DNA of 64,000 nucleotides from Catenovulum sediminis (lineage in GTDB: Bacteria > Pseudomonadota > Gammaproteobacteria > Enterobacterales > Alteromonadaceae): the NCBI RefSeq assembly GCF_040270295.1, contig NZ_JBELOE010000209.1; one strand, written 5' to 3'. Of this stretch, positions 27,736 to 35,819 are shown one piece after another. Below the pieces are notes generated by a model, which worked only from the letters and a program-made list of their open reading frames with translations, had not been told where the DNA came from and ran no database searches. How positions within the stretch are numbered: position 1 is the first letter of the stretch; every line of letters begins with the position of its first letter. A program made the translations under genes and the position numbers.

Positions 27736-28701
27736 TTAACTATCAGCACCTGAAGCACCAGTACCACCAGTACCACCAGTTACAACACCACCGCCAGGAA
27801 GAGTCACTTTAGGAGGCTGTACAACAATAGGAGTTGTCACACCCGCATTTTCAGCAACTTTAACAGCTTCTGCAACAGTCTTTTTTATAACCACATCGGC
27901 TGCATCAACGGCTGCTTTAATAGCCTCTGGAGTAGCAGCTTTCGTAGCTGCTGCAACTGTTGCTACGAAAGTTGATATTTTAGTGCCAACATTTTCGCCA
28001 CTTTGGAAAGCAGAAAGTGCACCATTTATCGCGGATAATTTCTTAACTACATCGTTGGCAGTAGAGTTACCTAAACTGTTATTAGTTGCATCTATCAAAG
28101 CATCCGAAAACAAGTCAATTTGTGCTTGCTCACCATCATCCAAACCCACTAAATCTAAAACATCTTTCTGCAATTTAGCTTTTAATTGAGTTTGACTTAA
28201 ATTTTGAGTACCAGAAGCTTTAACGATATCAGCTGCAATAGAAGTCATAGTGTTGACAGGCGCAGAAACAGTAGTTGAACCCGCTTCAACAAAGGCTACT
28301 GTCGAAAGTTTTAAACCTGTAAGGTTTGAAACAGTACCACCGGATTGTACATCACCACAACCAGATGCAGAATCACAGACCATTGTGGTGTCAGCATCTG
28401 CTTCAATTTCAACGATTACTGGCTCGTTTACACCTTCTAAATCAAAAGTGTAAGACCCATCAGTATTTGTGCGAATCCCTTGGTCAGCCAATAAGTCAAC
28501 TGTCGGTGCAGATAAGGTAAAAGCTTTAACAATTGCGTTTGCTAAAACACCTTTGACTGCAGTACCTGATACAGCAACCTGCTCAACTGGAGTTGGTTCA
28601 ACAAATACAGGGTCGCCGCTACCAATAAAGTTACAACCCGTTAAAGTAAAAGAACCCGCTAGGGCTAATGATAATGCAGTGTGCTTAAAAGTTAGTTTCA
28701 T
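27736..28701 (-). CDS. Hypothetical lipoprotein with Gly-rich tail
   Basis: A 321-residue lipoprotein. The signal peptide ends in lipobox LTGC (Cys near residue 23). An Ig/carboxypeptidase-regulatory-like domain follows (SGTAVKGVLANAIVKAF...TNTDGSYTFDL, about 44-100), then an Ala/Val-rich helical region. The tail (about 300-321) is GGTGGTG-type. The family is common in marine gammaproteobacteria but has no assigned function that I know. It is probably anchored in the outer membrane and stands as a single gene. Confidence 0.7.
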   Translation of the reverse strand: MKLTFKHTALSLALAGSFTLTGCNFIGSGDPVFVEPTPVEQVAVSGTAVKGVLANAIVKAFTLSAPTVDLLADQGIRTNTDGSYTFDLEGVNEPVIVEIEADADTTMVCDSASGCGDVQSGGTVSNLTGLKLSTVAFVEAGSTTVSAPVNTMTSIAADIVKASGTQNLSQTQLKAKLQKDVLDLVGLDDGEQAQIDLFSDALIDATNNSLGNSTANDVVKKLSAINGALSAFQSGENVGTKISTFVATVAAATKAATPEAIKAAVDAADVVIKKTVAEAVKVAENAGVTTPIVVQPPKVTLPGGGVVTGGTGGTGASGADS

Positions 28702-28863
28702 TTTTTCAGCTTCCTTGTATTGAGATCTGAAATAGTTTGGAATTCAGGGTGATTAAAAAACAGATGATGCTAATTTGCAAGTGTCTTTTTTGTGACGCCT
28801 ATGCCACTGTTTATATTTCCATCTCATTCTACTGCTAATCTTCCAAACTGCAAGACTCAAAAA

Positions 28864-29181
28864 TCATTTGATTACAAAATTTTCTTTCAATTTGTTAATG
28901 GTTTGTTTTCCAACACCTTTAATTGATTTTAATTGTTCAAAATCTGTTAAAGCACCATTCTTTTTAATAAATGCCAAAATTGCAGACGCTTTAGATTTCC
29001 CAATCCCGGGTACTTGGCTAAGCTGTTGCATTGACACATTGTTTAAGTTTAGCTTTTTATCTACTTGTAATTGTTCAACCGACGCAACCTGTTTATCTGA
29101 GGGGAGTTTTGGTTGTGCAACCAGAGAGCCGGATAAAACAAAAGAAGAGATAAATGCAGTTGTTAAGATAAGTTTTTTCAT
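28864..29181 (-). CDS. ComEA-type helix-hairpin-helix protein
   Basis: A 105-residue exported protein with a signal peptide of about 22 residues ending VAQ. The C-terminal ~60 residues form two HhH motifs (VPGIGKSKASAIL and IKGVGKQTINKL), the ComEA DNA-binding fold. In competent Vibrio and Neisseria, ComEA binds incoming DNA in the periplasm. That role is possible here, though many small HhH exports have no proven part in uptake. Single gene. Confidence 0.85.
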   Translation of the reverse strand: MKKLILTTAFISSFVLSGSLVAQPKLPSDKQVASVEQLQVDKKLNLNNVSMQQLSQVPGIGKSKASAILAFIKKNGALTDFEQLKSIKGVGKQTINKLKENFVIK

Positions 29182-29232
29182 AGTCCTGTAGTCCTTTTTT
29201 CCTTTTGGCAGAATCGCCAGACACCAGCTTAG

Positions 29233-30732
29233 TTAATTATTTGTTACATCTCCAGCGGCAAAATACAAATCTTTATACAATTTTGGTATAGCTAACTGAT
29301 AATTTTGCATAAAGGTCGCTTTTGCAACGGGTTTATAGGCTTGAAAGCGGTTTGAACCTTGGCAGGTTTCTACTGGGTAATAACCGATAGCCTCTGTATT
29401 CAGTTGTTTTGTAACGCCACTTTTAAGCTGATAACCTAACTCCGTTTTCATTATCCAATTTTGCAAATTATTAACATATTGACTCCATGTCGAGTATTTT
29501 TCTAAACTTTGAACCAGTTCAAATTTTGTTGGGTAATAATATTGGCTATCGACCGCAATTAAATTTACGCCTAGGCGAAACATGGCTTTATTTTGCCCGC
29601 CACACCTTTCTTGTAATTGAGGATTGGTAAGCACATACTCATCTTCAAAGCCCAACCAGTGGGCTATTTCATGTTGTATCAGCGCCGTGTCCGAAAACTT
29701 ATTGAGGACAATTAAATTATTCTGCTTATAAGACTTTTTATTATCAGGTTGATAGTCAATAAAATAGCGAGCGAACTGGCTCATTTGCCATCTTGTCTCG
29801 CGGTTTAAATTTGCTGCCAGCCAATGCTGCTGCGCGATGCAAAATTCAGAAAAAAGCGCATCAGATTTTAGCACCCGCTCTGTTGCTTGGCGTAATGCAG
29901 CCATATCCCATGGTTGGTGTGTGATTAAATGTATTGGCTTTTTACATGGTAAATCTGCGTTGTTAACCGCGTCAGTCAGCGCGCGTTTAAAACGCTGTAA
30001 ATTTGGCCGAAAGTGAGCTTGATAGCGTTTTAACCAATCTTGGCTATTGCCTTTATTTTTCTCAGCGAGTGTAGTTAATAATGGTAGCCATTGCTCTGGT
30101 ACTGCATTTTGCCGGATTAAGTGTTGCAGATAGTCGTATTGCGCATTTAATAGCTGCTTTGCGCTTAGTGGCCTCCCTGTTTTTTGCACGTTCTGCAGCA
30201 CCTCTGCGTGGCTATCAGTGTGCGCTTTAATAAATGTCTGATTGAGTGCACGTTTAAAATAGTCGTTTGCGGACTGGGCATCTGTACTTTTAATACGATT
30301 AGCATATAAATAGCCGGCATAGGCAGATTTAACGGCTGCTTTTTTATACCAAAGTGCTGCTGTTTGAGTGTGCCCTTGATTATCGTTTTGTTGTGCTAAC
30401 GCAAGCTGCGCTGGCAGATAATTTCGGTTGGCCAAGTATAACAACACTTTTTTCGGAGCCTGAATCTGCTGAACAGGCATGGATTGCATGGCTTGCAAAC
30501 GCTCAGCAAGCTGCGCCATCCAGTATTTTTGCTGTTCACTTTTTTGTGCAGTGAACCAGTTTGTTATTTCCGCATTAAAAACTAAGTGGTGTGACTGATG
30601 CGCCTGTTGTACCAGTTTATTAAGATGCTTACTTGCTAAATAAACCTGCAAACAAGCATCAAGAATAAAACTAAATAAAATGATAACGAGAATGACACAC
30701 AAGCTAACTTTTAGCTTGCGGGTTGTTGCCAT
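29233..30732 (-). CDS. Membrane-anchored HExxH metalloprotease with Sel1-like repeats
   Basis: A 499-residue protein. An N-terminal membrane helix (about 9-29) is followed by Sel1/TPR-like helices (about 95-190). A protease domain then carries HEIAHWLGFEDEY: HExxH plus a third acidic or histidine-like ligand region resembling gluzincin/metzincin sites. Cysteines near CGGQ and CQGS may pair. Predicted topology puts the catalytic domain in the periplasm. The start overlaps the nlpI end by 22 bp, so it is translated with NlpI, an adaptor that presents hydrolases to proteases in E. coli. A functional link is inferred. I know no characterised homologue. Confidence 0.7.
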   Translation of the reverse strand: MATTRKLKVSLCVILVIILFSFILDACLQVYLASKHLNKLVQQAHQSHHLVFNAEITNWFTAQKSEQQKYWMAQLAERLQAMQSMPVQQIQAPKKVLLYLANRNYLPAQLALAQQNDNQGHTQTAALWYKKAAVKSAYAGYLYANRIKSTDAQSANDYFKRALNQTFIKAHTDSHAEVLQNVQKTGRPLSAKQLLNAQYDYLQHLIRQNAVPEQWLPLLTTLAEKNKGNSQDWLKRYQAHFRPNLQRFKRALTDAVNNADLPCKKPIHLITHQPWDMAALRQATERVLKSDALFSEFCIAQQHWLAANLNRETRWQMSQFARYFIDYQPDNKKSYKQNNLIVLNKFSDTALIQHEIAHWLGFEDEYVLTNPQLQERCGGQNKAMFRLGVNLIAVDSQYYYPTKFELVQSLEKYSTWSQYVNNLQNWIMKTELGYQLKSGVTKQLNTEAIGYYPVETCQGSNRFQAYKPVAKATFMQNYQLAIPKLYKDLYFAAGDVTNN

Positions 30733-31613
30733 GCTGCCATTCTTTTAAGCTCAGTTTGCGCATATCTAAACTCGACAAACTGATAAATATGAGTACTCAA
30801 AGCTGCTTTAAAATAATACTCAGCCGCCTCGTTGAAATTAGACATCTGATAATTTTTAGCGATATAAAAATAAGCTTCGCATAATTTTTCGTTTAAACCT
30901 TGTTCGTCGTGACTTAACTTAGCTGCAAGTTGTTGCAGCTCTAAAGCTTGTATTTCGCCGGTAAACAATTGAATAATTTTATAACCCCAAGCGTTTTTAT
31001 CCAATTTGCCAGCGCGTTGTTTTAATCGACTCAGCGCCATTTCAGGGCTTTCTTGATACTCGGCAAAATACCACCATATCACGCGATAAGGATCAGTTGG
31101 GTTGATGTTATAAAATGATTCGAAATCTTTGTATGACAGTTGAGCACGTTCTCCATAATACAAAGCAATGGCCCGATTAAAATAAGCATATTCATGATCG
31201 GGTGTCAGTTCTAATACTGAGTCAAAAGATTCGTATGCACGTCCAAACTCTTCCTGCCTTACATAATATATACCTAACATGTTATAGGCTTCACTCAGAT
31301 CGGGTTTATGCTCAAGCGCCTGCATCATATCAAAATAGGCGAGATGCATTAACCCCAGCTCATCCAGTAATAAACCACGGCGGAAATAAAGTTCAGCCTG
31401 TTGTTCATCATTAAGCTGCTCTTGTGTCAAGATGTCTGAAATACGGCGGATCGCAACCTGATGTTGCACTGTATCCACTATCGGGTTGGCGATATTTAAA
31501 ATCTGCGGCTCAGGTTGAACCGGATGGGTCTGGCTAAGTTGACTAAATGAAGAACACGCGGTCAACCCTGACAAAAAAAGTAAACCGCATCCTAAACGGA
31601 AATATTTAAGCAT
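30711..31613 (-). CDS. nlpI: TPR lipoprotein NlpI
   Basis: A 300-residue outer-membrane lipoprotein with lipobox LTAC (Cys near residue 20) and several TPR units (for example AYNMLGIYYVRQEEFGRAYESF). In E. coli NlpI is the adaptor of the Prc protease and scaffolds peptidoglycan endopeptidases such as MepS. It lies downstream of pnp exactly as in E. coli. An unusual feature is the overlapping metalloprotease gene behind it. Confidence 0.93.
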   Translation of the reverse strand: MLKYFRLGCGLLFLSGLTACSSFSQLSQTHPVQPEPQILNIANPIVDTVQHQVAIRRISDILTQEQLNDEQQAELYFRRGLLLDELGLMHLAYFDMMQALEHKPDLSEAYNMLGIYYVRQEEFGRAYESFDSVLELTPDHEYAYFNRAIALYYGERAQLSYKDFESFYNINPTDPYRVIWWYFAEYQESPEMALSRLKQRAGKLDKNAWGYKIIQLFTGEIQALELQQLAAKLSHDEQGLNEKLCEAYFYIAKNYQMSNFNEAAEYYFKAALSTHIYQFVEFRYAQTELKRMAAWQQPAS

Positions 31614-31677
31614 AGTTAAAATGGTCTGTTTGCGAATAGCATGGCTTAAGTTTGCCAGATTTACACTTTTATTAAAA

Positions 31678-31717
31678 CAAAAAAGGCATGCCTAAACGAA
31701 TTAGACATGCCTTTTTA
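31678..31717 (-). terminator. Terminator after pnp
   Basis: On the minus strand AAAAAGGCATG and CATGCCTTTTTT pair around a ~15-nt loop, followed by a T-rich run. It lies 28 nt past the pnp stop, ahead of nlpI. Confidence 0.8.
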
Positions 31718-31744
31718 AGCGAACCCTTAATTTACAAATTCAAA

Positions 31745-33859
31745 TTATTCAGATTCTGTTGATTCTTCTTTTTTATCCGCTTCAATTAAAGCTTTCATAC
31801 TTAAACGAACGCGACCTTGGCGGTCAATTTCAAGTACTTTCACTTTAGTTTGCTGGCCTTGTGATAAATAATCAGATACGTTGTTCACACGCTCTTCTGA
31901 AATCTGAGAAATATGAACCAAACCTTCTTTACCTGGTAATATTTCAACAAACGCACCAAAGTCAACAATACGCGTAACTTTACCGTCGTAAACTGCACCA
32001 ACTTCAACTTCAGCGGTTAACGCTTTAATACGTTCTATTGCGGCATCGGCTTTATCTTTACCCGTTGCTGCAATTTTAACCGTTCCATCGTCTTCAATTT
32101 CAATTGTAGTGCCCGTTTCTTCAGTCAACTGACGGATGGTTGCACCACCTTTACCAATGACATCACGGATTTTATCTTGGTTGATCTTAATCTTATAAAT
32201 GCGTGGCGCGAATTCAGAAACTTCGTCTCTATGTCCACCAATCGCTTGGTCCATTACATTTAAGATATGCAAGCGAGCTGCTTTTGCTTGATTCAATGCA
32301 ATCTGCATGATCTCTTTAGTGATACCTTCAATTTTGATATCCATTTGCAATGCAGTAATGCCGTCTGTTGTACCCGCGACTTTAAAGTCCATATCACCTA
32401 AGTGATCTTCATCACCTAAGATATCTGATAGAACGACGAAGTTTTCGCCTTCTTTAACCAGCCCCATCGCAATACCCGCAACAGATGCTTTAATCGGTAC
32501 ACCTGCATCCATCAGCGCCAATGAAGAGCCACAGACAGAAGCCATAGAACTTGAACCGTTAGATTCAGTGATTTCAGATACGACACGTACCGTGTACGGG
32601 AATTCCGCAGCACTTGGCATAACCGCCGCGACACCACGCTTAGCCAAACGACCATGACCGATTTCACGACGCTTTGGCGCACCCACCATACCTGTTTCAC
32701 CAACACAATACGGAGGGAAGTTGTAATGGAATAAGAAGCGATCTGTTTTATCACCGGTTAAATCGTCAATCGTTTGTGCGTCACGTTCAGTGCCTAAAGT
32801 TGCTACAACGATGGCCTGAGTTTCACCACGTGTAAACAATGCACTACCGTGTGTTCTTGGTAAAATACCGGTACGTACGTCTAACGCGCGAACCATAGTA
32901 GGGTCACGACCGTCAATACGTGGCTCGCCGGCAATAATACGGCTACGAACCACTTTTTTCTCAACTGAGCTTAAAATATCACCGACTAAACCCTGGTCGA
33001 TTTCTTCATTCTCTTCAACCAATTTCGCCAATACCGATTCTTTAACCGCAGTCGAAGCATCTTTACGTTCAGCTTTATCTGCAATTTGGTATGCTGCCGT
33101 AAACCCAGATTCTGCTAATTCGGTTACTTTGCCGATCAAATCAAGGTCTTTTTCCGGAGCTGTCCATTCGCTAGCTGGTGGATTAACTTGTTCAACAAAA
33201 TCACGGATATTTTCAACTACGGTTTGCATTTGCTCATGGCCATATACAACCGCACCTAACATGGTATCTTCACTTAAAATTGAAGCTTCAGATTCTACCA
33301 TTAATACCGCGTTTTCTGTGCCTGCCACTACAAGGTCAAGCTCAGATTGAGCAAGTTCACTTGATAATGGGTTTAACATGTATTGGCCATCTTTATAACC
33401 AACACGTGCTGCACCAATTGGACCTTGGAAAGGAATACCGGCAATCGATAATGCGGCCGAAACACCTATCATTGATACAATATCAGGGGCAATTTCAGGG
33501 TTGGCCGACATTACAGTTACGACAACCTGAACTTCGTTGGTGTAGTCTTTTGGGAATAACGGACGAATAGGACGGTCAATTAAACGCGCTGTTAAAGTTT
33601 CGCCTTCTGAAGGTTTAGCTTCACGTTTAAAGAAACCACCCGGTATTTTACCCGCTGCATAGGTTTTTTCTATGTAGTTTACTGTTAATGGGAAAAAGTC
33701 ACGTGTCGGATCTTGATCTTTTTTAGCTACAACACTTACGAGTACGCAAGTGTCATCCATACTAGCCATAACGGCTGCGGTTGCTTGTCGTGCAACTACG
33801 CCTGTTTCCAGCGTGACTTGATGTTGGCCAAACTGAAATGATTTTGTAATTGGAGTCAC
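31745..33859 (-). CDS. pnp: Polyribonucleotide nucleotidyltransferase (PNPase)
   Basis: A phosphorolytic 3'-5' exoribonuclease of the RNA degradosome, 704 residues. It has two RNase PH domains separated by an alpha-helical linker. A KH domain (DVIGKGGATIRQL) and an S1 domain (YDGKVTRIVDFGAFVEI) sit at the C-terminus. Length and order are standard. It follows rpsO after a terminator, as in E. coli, where PNPase autoregulates its own leader with RNase III. Confidence 0.97.
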   Translation of the reverse strand: MTPITKSFQFGQHQVTLETGVVARQATAAVMASMDDTCVLVSVVAKKDQDPTRDFFPLTVNYIEKTYAAGKIPGGFFKREAKPSEGETLTARLIDRPIRPLFPKDYTNEVQVVVTVMSANPEIAPDIVSMIGVSAALSIAGIPFQGPIGAARVGYKDGQYMLNPLSSELAQSELDLVVAGTENAVLMVESEASILSEDTMLGAVVYGHEQMQTVVENIRDFVEQVNPPASEWTAPEKDLDLIGKVTELAESGFTAAYQIADKAERKDASTAVKESVLAKLVEENEEIDQGLVGDILSSVEKKVVRSRIIAGEPRIDGRDPTMVRALDVRTGILPRTHGSALFTRGETQAIVVATLGTERDAQTIDDLTGDKTDRFLFHYNFPPYCVGETGMVGAPKRREIGHGRLAKRGVAAVMPSAAEFPYTVRVVSEITESNGSSSMASVCGSSLALMDAGVPIKASVAGIAMGLVKEGENFVVLSDILGDEDHLGDMDFKVAGTTDGITALQMDIKIEGITKEIMQIALNQAKAARLHILNVMDQAIGGHRDEVSEFAPRIYKIKINQDKIRDVIGKGGATIRQLTEETGTTIEIEDDGTVKIAATGKDKADAAIERIKALTAEVEVGAVYDGKVTRIVDFGAFVEILPGKEGLVHISQISEERVNNVSDYLSQGQQTKVKVLEIDRQGRVRLSMKALIEADKKEESTESE

Positions 33860-33960
33860 AATAATGTTTCCTTTGTTCTTACTTTACTTTTTGGTCTCTT
33901 AATTTCCGGATAATTATACGTAACTATTTACCAAATAAGTACAGATGATGTACAAAACAG

Positions 33961-33989
33961 AAAAAAAAAGGGCCATTCGGCCCTTTTTT
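33961..33989 (-). terminator. Terminator after rpsO
   Basis: Minus strand AAAAAAGGGCC-GAAT-GGCCCTTTTTTTTT, a GC stem with a long T-run, 14 nt past the rpsO stop. Confidence 0.9.
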
Positions 33990-34003
33990 CATAAATTTTT
34001 GTC

Positions 34004-34273
34004 TTAACGACGTAAACCTAAGCGCTGAATCAATGTGCTATAACGTTCAACATTCTTACGTTTTAAATAGTCTAACAAGCTACGACGTGAGTTAACCATA
34101 CGGATCAAACCACGACGTGAGTGGTGATCTTTTTTGTGATCAGAGAAGTGACCTTGCAATTTGTTGATTCTGTGTGTCAACAAAGCTACTTGTACTTCTG
34201 GTGAACCAGTATCGCCTTCTTTAGTTGCATAATCAGCAACAATTTTTGCTTTTTCTTCGTTAGTTAGTGACAT
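34004..34273 (-). CDS. rpsO: 30S ribosomal protein S15
   Basis: An 89-residue protein that binds the 16S rRNA central domain. The start is the ATG at 34271-34273, chosen because GGAG stands 6 nt upstream and MSLTNEEKAKIV is the family N-terminus. An upstream frame extension of 11 residues is spurious. It shows the HKKDHHSRRGL rRNA-binding motif. Confidence 0.98.
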   Translation of the reverse strand: MSLTNEEKAKIVADYATKEGDTGSPEVQVALLTHRINKLQGHFSDHKKDHHSRRGLIRMVNSRRSLLDYLKRKNVERYSTLIQRLGLRR

Positions 34274-34378
34274 AATATTCTCCAAAAATTCGGGCAAACC
34301 GATCACTAATCCAGCATGCCTATAAAATGAACAGCGGATTCTACTGAAACTAGCAGAAATAGCAAGCTGAATTTTCTA

Positions 34379-35290
34379 TTAGCGTATTTCTGTTGTATCT
34401 AACAGTCGCTTGGGGTGCAATAGGTTGCGCTCGTCTAATTCAGCTATGCCCAACATCACCCCGCTTTGCTCATCGTAGACGCGGAATATTTTGTGCTTAT
34501 CTGCAGATATTTCAAACCTTTGGCCGTTCACAAAACGTTTGGTGAGTTCGGCGGGTAAGCGTATCAGTGGTAAATGTTGTATGCCTGCATCCAGTGGATT
34601 AATAGCGGCTTCACGCTCGCTTTCATCCATGTTCTGCAACTGTTCAAAAGTATACATAGGCAAGTGATCAAAGCCCGCAACTTTTGTTCTGCGTAATGCG
34701 GATACGTGAGCACCACAACCCAGTTTTTCACCCAAATCATCGACAATAGTGCGAATATAAGTTCCTTTTGAGCAAGCAATTGTCATGCGTACGTAAGGCG
34801 GTTCGATGGCTTCGATTTTAATTTGGAAGACTTCTATCTCACGCACCGGACGCGGCACATCAATCCCTTTTCGTGCATAATGATACAAAGGTTTTCCCTG
34901 GTATTTAAGCGCAGAATAAATGGAAGGTTGCTGCTTTTGTTTACCTAAAAAACTGAAAGCTGCACTTTCTATTTCTGCCACTGAACAATCAACCGGTTGT
35001 TTACTGACCACCTCACCTTCTGAATCCGATGTTGTGGTGCGGATCCCAAGATGCGCTGTCACTTGATACGTTTTATCTGCATCTAATAAAAACTGACTAA
35101 ACTTGGTCGCCTCACCAAAACAGATAGGTAGTAATCCAGTCGCTAAAGGGTCAAGTGCGCCAGTATGGCCGGCTTTTTTTGCACGAAATAAAAACCGCAC
35201 GTTTTGCAATGCTCGGTTAGAGCTGACGTCTAACCCTTTATCTAACAAAACAATACCATTTAGAGCTCGAAAAGGGACGCGCTTATTCAC
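34379..35290 (-). CDS. truB: tRNA pseudouridine-55 synthase TruB
   Basis: Makes Psi55 in the T-loop of tRNAs. The protein is 303 residues with catalytic aspartate D47 in GHTGALDPLATG and a C-terminal PUA-like domain. The start overlaps the rbfA end by 8 nt, so the two are translated in a coupled way. Confidence 0.97.
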   Translation of the reverse strand: MNKRVPFRALNGIVLLDKGLDVSSNRALQNVRFLFRAKKAGHTGALDPLATGLLPICFGEATKFSQFLLDADKTYQVTAHLGIRTTTSDSEGEVVSKQPVDCSVAEIESAAFSFLGKQKQQPSIYSALKYQGKPLYHYARKGIDVPRPVREIEVFQIKIEAIEPPYVRMTIACSKGTYIRTIVDDLGEKLGCGAHVSALRRTKVAGFDHLPMYTFEQLQNMDESEREAAINPLDAGIQHLPLIRLPAELTKRFVNGQRFEISADKHKIFRVYDEQSGVMLGIAELDERNLLHPKRLLDTTEIR

Positions 35291-35714
35291 CCTTGTCTTT
35301 TCCTTCGTCTGAATGATTTTCTATCGTGTTATCTGGATGATGATTTTTTGCCTTTTCCTGATCTTTGGCAATTGCCTTGTCTACCAACTCTGACATGCGA
35401 ATCCCTTCATTTAAACTCATATCTAATTGGAATTTTAAAATCGGAACACTACGCATACGCATTCGTTTTGACAACAGTGAGCGAACATATGGCGCGACTT
35501 CGTTGAGTTGTTTCACACTGGCTTTGGCTTTTTCTTCTTCTTGCAACAAAGCGGATATAAATATTTTGGCATAGGCCAGATCTCTGGAAACTTCTACTTC
35601 TGAGATGGTCACCATTCCAATTCTAGGATCTTTTAATTCACGCAGAATGATTTGTGCCACTTCTTTTTGCACTTGTTGGGCAACGCGTTCAGCCCGAGAA
35701 AATTCTCTATTCAT
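35283..35714 (-). CDS. rbfA: Ribosome-binding factor A
   Basis: A 143-residue KH-fold late assembly factor of the 30S subunit, important for cold adaptation. The core (residues 1-115) includes the RVAQQVQKEVAQIILRELKDPR motif region and the SKRMRMRSVP segment. A charged Lys/Glu/Asp tail follows. It lies between infB and truB with a terminator hairpin in front. Confidence 0.96.
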   Translation of the reverse strand: MNREFSRAERVAQQVQKEVAQIILRELKDPRIGMVTISEVEVSRDLAYAKIFISALLQEEEKAKASVKQLNEVAPYVRSLLSKRMRMRSVPILKFQLDMSLNEGIRMSELVDKAIAKDQEKAKNHHPDNTIENHSDEGKDKGE

Positions 35715-35772
35715 TGTATAAACTCTTCATTGTCCAGTTTGCCAATCGCGAATTCATATTCACTTTCAGCGC

Positions 35773-35796
35773 AAAAAGGGGCCTAAGGCCCCTTTA
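35773..35796 (-). terminator. Internal hairpin terminator between infB and rbfA
   Basis: Minus strand AAAGGGGCC-TTA-GGCCCCTTTTT with T-run. It lies inside the nusA-infB-rbfA-truB transcription unit, so it probably lowers expression of the distal genes and does not end the operon outright. Confidence 0.75.
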
Positions 35797-35819
35797 AAAT
35801 CACGATAACTGGGTGATTA

